DNA of 44,988 bases from CAZCCC01 sp964535715 (GTDB taxonomy: Bacteria; Patescibacteriota; Patescibacteriia; Buchananbacterales; UBA6539), in NCBI GenBank assembly GCA_964535715.1, contig CAZHUO010000010.1, forward strand, positions 1 through 44,988, written 5' to 3'. The stretch's first letter is position 1. Each line of letters opens with the position of its first letter. The translations under genes and the position numbers were made by a program. Shown piece after piece: positions 41,742 through 44,988 of the stretch. The notes below the pieces were generated by a model. That model was not told the DNA's origin. It saw nothing but the letters and a program-made list of their open reading frames with translations, and did no database searches.

Positions 41742-42359
41742 TTAAACTTCTCTTCTGCCTTTCAAGGCGCAAGTTAAGGTAACTTCGTCGCTATATTCTA
41801 AATCGCTTCCGCTTGGCAAGCCTTGAGCAAGCCTGGTAATTTTTAAATTTTTAAATTGCTTTAAAAGCTTAGTTAAATATAAAGTTGTTGTTTCCCCTGG
41901 CATATCCAAATTTAAAGCTAATATAATTTCTAGTACCCCGTCGTTTTTTATTCTAGAAACTAGTTCCTTTATTTTTAGTTGTTGTGGTGTAATGCCTTCA
42001 AGCGGATCAATTACTCCGCCTAAAACATGGTAAACTCCTTGATATTCATTGGTCTTTTCTAGGGCAAATAAATCCTGCGGCTTTGAGACAATACAGACAA
42101 CTTTTTGATTTCTGCTTTTATTACCGCAGATGCTGCATGGATTTAATTCTGAAAAATTGTTGCATTTCCCGCACAAAGTGATTTTTTCCTTAATTCTCTC
42201 CAAAGACTGGCTAAGCGAAGATAAATCCTCTTTTGATTGTTTCAATAAATAAAAAACCAGCCTTTCAGCGGTTTTGGTTCCAATGCCCGGAAGCTTAGAA
42301 AAATTGGCAATTAAATCTTTTATTGAACTGGGATAATGATTCACAAATTTTAAATACAA
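41742..42359 (-). CDS. recR: Recombination protein RecR
   Basis: A protein of about 205 residues that with RecF/RecO loads RecA at gaps. A helix-hairpin-helix start (FSKLPGIGTKTAERLVFYLL), a four-cysteine zinc motif (CGKCNNFSELNPCSIC), a Toprim domain (VVCIVSKPQDLFALE, YHVLGGVIDPLEGI) and a C-terminal Walker-like end are all present. The open frame begins with TTG 42359; GTG 42344 gives the more usual N-terminal length and is an equally good start. It lies 88 bases downstream of dnaB on the same strand. Confidence 0.94.
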   Translation of the reverse strand: MYLKFVNHYPSSIKDLIANFSKLPGIGTKTAERLVFYLLKQSKEDLSSLSQSLERIKEKITLCGKCNNFSELNPCSICGNKSRNQKVVCIVSKPQDLFALEKTNEYQGVYHVLGGVIDPLEGITPQQLKIKELVSRIKNDGVLEIILALNLDMPGETTTLYLTKLLKQFKNLKITRLAQGLPSGSDLEYSDEVTLTCALKGRREV

Positions 42360-42447
42360 AAAAAATTAATGGGACTGAAATTTTTTATATTAAAGACTGG
42401 CCTATTGGTATGATTTAATGCATTGTACCGAGGCGTCAATGCCAAAG

Positions 42448-43830
42448 CTAATCAAAAATAATTTCCTTATCGTCAATTTTATGCTCAACACTTTTGAAAG
42501 TAACATTTTTTTCATCAAAAAACAGCTTAATTTTTCCGGTTGGTCCATTTCTGTGCTTGGCGATTATTATTTCCGACAAATGAACCTTATCAGGCGGCAA
42601 ATCTTTCTGATAGACTGATTCGCGATAAATAAATAAGACAACATCGGCATCCTGTTCAATTGACCCTGATTCGCGCAAATCTGCAAGACGCGGAATATGA
42701 GTATCGCGAGATTCAACGCCGCGGGAAAGTTGGCTTAATGCCAAAACCGGTATATTCAGTTCTCTTGCAATAGCTTTTAGATTCCTGGAAATTTCCGATA
42801 CTTCCTGAACGCGATTTTCTTTTCCGCCATGACCTTCCATTAATTGAAGATAATCGATTACAATAAGGCTTAGTCCGTGTTCGCTTTGCAGACGCCTGGC
42901 CTTAGTCCTTATTTCCATAACATTGGCATTGGCAGAATCATCAATAAAAATCTTCGCTTCAGAAAGGGCACCCATTGCGCGGTTAATTTTGGTAAAATCG
43001 TCATTTTCGCCATGATCAGAAAGTTTCCCAGTTCTCATTTTCCATAAATCAACTCCGGCCTCGGAACAAAGAAGCCTGTCAACCAGTTGTTCTTTTGACA
43101 TTTCTAAGCTGAATATGCCAACCGGCTCTTTTGCTTTTATAGCGACATTTCTGGCAATATCTAGGGCTAATGTAGTTTTTCCAACCGATGGCCTTGCTGC
43201 CAAGATAACCAAATCTGATTTTTGCAAGCCAGCCAAAACATTATCCAAATCGTTAAAATATGTCGGAATGCCGCGAAGCTTTCCCGATTCACGATGAAGC
43301 TCATCAATTCTGTCAAAAGTCTCGGTTAATATATCTCCTATGGAAACAAAAGTTCTTTTTAGATACTTTTGAGAAACTGAAAAAAGCCTTTGCTCGGCCT
43401 GATCCAAAAGCTTGCTTACGTCTTCAGTTTCTTGATAGCCAAGCTCGGTAATTTCAGAAGAAGCTTTAAGCAGGCGCCTTAATGTCGCTTTTTCCTGAAC
43501 GGTTTTTGCATAGTGGACAACATGACTGGAAGTTGGAACAGAATTCGCCAATGTGGTCAGATAACTCCGCCCGCCCACCAAATCTAGTTGTCCTGCTTCC
43601 TGAAGTTTTGAACTTAAACTTAATAAGTCAATCGGTTCTCTTTTTTCATATAGCGACCTCATCGCTTCAAAAATCAGCCTATGAATGTCTTTATAAAAAT
43701 CATCCGGGTTTATAATATCAGCGATCTTAATAATTGCATCTTTATCAATTAAAAGACAGCCAAGCAATGACTGCTCCATTTCAAGATTTTGCGGCGGTAT
43801 TTTGGCAAAATTTTCACTACGTTGATTCAT
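42448..43830 (-). CDS. dnaB: Replicative DNA helicase DnaB
   Basis: A 460-residue hexameric helicase that unwinds DNA at the replication fork. The N-terminal domain (PPQNLEMEQSLLGCLL) is followed by a linker and a RecA-like motor with Walker A ARPSVGKTTLALDIA, EMSKEQLVDRLL, Walker B LIVIDYLQLM, and SQLSRGVESR. There is no intein. Length is normal. Preceded by a 17-spaced promoter at 43855-43883. Confidence 0.96.
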   Translation of the reverse strand: MNQRSENFAKIPPQNLEMEQSLLGCLLIDKDAIIKIADIINPDDFYKDIHRLIFEAMRSLYEKREPIDLLSLSSKLQEAGQLDLVGGRSYLTTLANSVPTSSHVVHYAKTVQEKATLRRLLKASSEITELGYQETEDVSKLLDQAEQRLFSVSQKYLKRTFVSIGDILTETFDRIDELHRESGKLRGIPTYFNDLDNVLAGLQKSDLVILAARPSVGKTTLALDIARNVAIKAKEPVGIFSLEMSKEQLVDRLLCSEAGVDLWKMRTGKLSDHGENDDFTKINRAMGALSEAKIFIDDSANANVMEIRTKARRLQSEHGLSLIVIDYLQLMEGHGGKENRVQEVSEISRNLKAIARELNIPVLALSQLSRGVESRDTHIPRLADLRESGSIEQDADVVLFIYRESVYQKDLPPDKVHLSEIIIAKHRNGPTGKIKLFFDEKNVTFKSVEHKIDDKEIIFD

Positions 43831-43854
43831 AAGGTTTAAATAATCTGTTCCTAC

Positions 43855-43883
43855 ATATTACACTATTTACGATCTTACGACAA
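43855..43883 (-). promoter_or_regulatory. Promoter of dnaB
   Basis: Minus strand TTGTCG (43878-43883), a 17-base spacer, TAATAT (43855-43860). The predicted start is near 43848, 18 bases before the ATG. A TTATCCACT at 43911-43919, close to the DnaA box consensus, lies upstream, but its significance is unclear. Confidence 0.55.
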
Positions 43884-43970
43884 GTTAATTTTACCACAAA
43901 TTATCCACTTGCTTTCCGTTATTATTATAAAAGATAAAGCACTTTATAATGTCTAAAAAAACATCAAAAA

Positions 43971-43999
43971 TTGATTTATCCATAAATATGTAATATAAT
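43971..43999 (+). promoter_or_regulatory. Promoter of the band 7 protein gene
   Basis: TTGATT at 43971-43976, a 17-base spacer, perfect TATAAT at 43994-43999. The predicted start is near 44006, leaving a leader of about 20 bases. Confidence 0.65.
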
Positions 44000-44026
44000 A
44001 AAAATGCTAATAATTTACTTAAAAAT

Positions 44027-44884
44027 ATGGAAATTTACCTTATAATAGTCGGACTTGCCGTAGCTTTTATTGTTATTAAAGGTCTTTTTGTAGTTAGACC
44101 TATCGAAAGATTTTTAGTAGAAAGATTCGGCAAATACAATCGATTCGCCCAACCGGGACTTCATTGGCGGATCCCGCTGGTTGAAAAAATTTACAAAATT
44201 AACATCACCGAACAAATGGTTGATGCCGAACCGCAAGAAATAATCACCAATGATAATTTAAATGCCCGAGTTGATGCTCAAATTTACTTTAAGGTTAAAA
44301 ATGACGAACAAAGCATTAAAAACTGCCAATACAATGTGAATAGCTATAAAATGCAGATTGTCAGTCTTGCTCGAACCACTTTGAGAAATATCATCGGCAC
44401 GCTGACATTAAAATCCGCCAACTCTGAAAGAGACAAAATCAACTCAGAACTTTTAAAAACTCTTTTGACAGAAACCAAAACTTGGGGTATTGATATTGTC
44501 CGCGCCGAACTTAAAGAAATTGATCCGCCGAAAGATGTCCAGGAAACAATGAATAAGGTGGTAAAAGCCGAAAATGAAAAAATTGCGGCCATTGATTACG
44601 CCAATGCGGTTGAAACTCAAGCTGACGGCGAAAAGCGCTCACAAATTAAAAAAGCTGAAGGCATCAAGCAAGGCAAAATCCTCCAAGCCCAAGGCGAAGC
44701 GGAAGCCATCAAATTGGTCAATGAGGCAGCAGAATCTTATTTTAAGGGAAACGCCCAGCTTCTAAGAAAGCTTGAAGCGGTAGAAAAAGCTTTGTCTCAA
44801 AATTCAAAAATCGTAGTAAACTCCAATTCAGAACTAATAAACGTTATCGGCGATATGGCCGGAGTGCCAATTATCAAAAAATAA
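44027..44884 (+). CDS. SPFH/band 7 (stomatin-like) membrane protein
   Basis: A 285-residue protein. The N-terminal membrane segment (about 3-22) is followed by an SPFH domain (about 23-190: VRPIERFLVERFGKY, PGLHWRIPLVEKIYKI, DNLNARVDAQIYFKV, and ELKEIDPPKDVQETM). A charged coiled-coil helix follows (about 190-250), then a hydrophobic end. Prokaryotic stomatins form large oligomeric membrane scaffolds, often partnered with an NfeD protein; no NfeD gene is seen here. Length and layout are normal. Confidence 0.93.
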   Translation: MEIYLIIVGLAVAFIVIKGLFVVRPIERFLVERFGKYNRFAQPGLHWRIPLVEKIYKINITEQMVDAEPQEIITNDNLNARVDAQIYFKVKNDEQSIKNCQYNVNSYKMQIVSLARTTLRNIIGTLTLKSANSERDKINSELLKTLLTETKTWGIDIVRAELKEIDPPKDVQETMNKVVKAENEKIAAIDYANAVETQADGEKRSQIKKAEGIKQGKILQAQGEAEAIKLVNEAAESYFKGNAQLLRKLEAVEKALSQNSKIVVNSNSELINVIGDMAGVPIIKK

Positions 44885-44892
44885 TGCGATTA

Positions 44893-44919
44893 AAAAGCCG
44901 GTTTTTTCTGCCGGCTTTT
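44893..44919 (+). terminator. Terminator after the band 7 gene
   Basis: AAAAGCCGG (44893-44901) pairs with CCGGCTTTT (44911-44919) around a nine-base loop. The stem ends in T residues. Confidence 0.85.
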
Positions 44920-44967
44920 GATATTGCCAAAAGTCCGTTATATTCTAAATAGAAATTCGACATAGAA

Positions 44968-44976
44968 TGATATAAT
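44968..44976 (+). promoter_or_regulatory. Extended -10 promoter leading out of the window
   Basis: TGATATAAT is a perfect extended -10 (TGNTATAAT). No good -35 is seen. The predicted start is near 44983, so the gene it serves lies beyond 44988. Confidence 0.45.
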
Positions 44977-44988
44977 TACAAGGTATCA

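Noticed and set aside
41715..41745. GGCGGAGAGATTCGAAC, resembling the 3' end of a minus-strand tRNA-Ser
   Set aside because: The supposed T-stem does not pair, and no anticodon or D arm follows; the sequence runs straight into recR. Probably part of the hairpin cluster.
43911..43984. TTATCCACT and TTATCCATA between dnaB and the band 7 gene, as an origin
   Set aside because: Only imperfect DnaA-like boxes, no dnaA or dnaN nearby; not enough to call a replication origin.

Overview
The window is a compact, AT-rich bacterial chromosome segment. It most resembles a member of the Candidate Phyla Radiation (Patescibacteria, Parcubacteria-like). This is inferred from small gene gaps, near absence of Shine-Dalgarno sequences, DUF4012 and DUF11-like surface proteins, a PduL-AckA acetate pathway without other central metabolism nearby, and an isolated PurF-like gene. 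The standard bacterial code fits: TAA, TAG and TGA all end recognisable genes. No tRNA, rRNA, CRISPR array, prophage or insertion sequence was recognised.

Layout. 155-6628: secreted and surface proteins, namely a PKD-like protein, a giant multidomain surface protein cut by one in-frame TAG, and a CAP-domain membrane protein. 6742-13996: a tightly packed operon with a tandem double histidine kinase, a CheY-like receiver, a CorA-type transporter, a PfkB-family kinase, PduL, acetate kinase and MurJ. 14079-15851: lepA. 15852-16308: terminator, a GC-rich hairpin element, and a small minus-strand gene facing away from recJ. 16309-19068: recJ, a LysE-type exporter and ribonuclease HI. 19069-20581: a 1.5 kb non-coding block with rnpB (minus strand, unusually long) and a further structured region, probably another minus-strand RNA.

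20582-29927: envelope polysaccharide or glycosylation locus, with a priming sugar transferase, three GT4 glycosyltransferases, a DUF4012 protein and a DUF11-like repeat protein. 29970-33369: a tgt homologue lacking its zinc site, then lipoproteins, a cysteine-rich duplicated-domain membrane protein and a small PHA-granule-type protein. 33459-39569: five-gene operon with a small membrane protein, a membrane-anchored ClpC-like ATPase with a degenerate first ATPase domain, a WecA/TagO-type transferase, a DUF192 lipoprotein and a membrane spermidine-synthase-like protein. 39680-41161: a PurF-like protein whose glutaminase site is lost. 41269-44884: rplU, then recR and dnaB on the minus strand, and a band 7 (SPFH) protein.

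Promoters are unusually legible: most transcription units begin with a TTGNNN / TANNNT pair separated by exactly 17 bases. In several cases the predicted start site falls at or next to the ATG, suggesting leaderless mRNAs. Only two genes have a clear AAGGAG.

The strongest candidates for something undescribed are the PurF-like and Tgt-like proteins with lost sites, the membrane-anchored Clp protein and its operon, and the structured RNA region next to rnpB.
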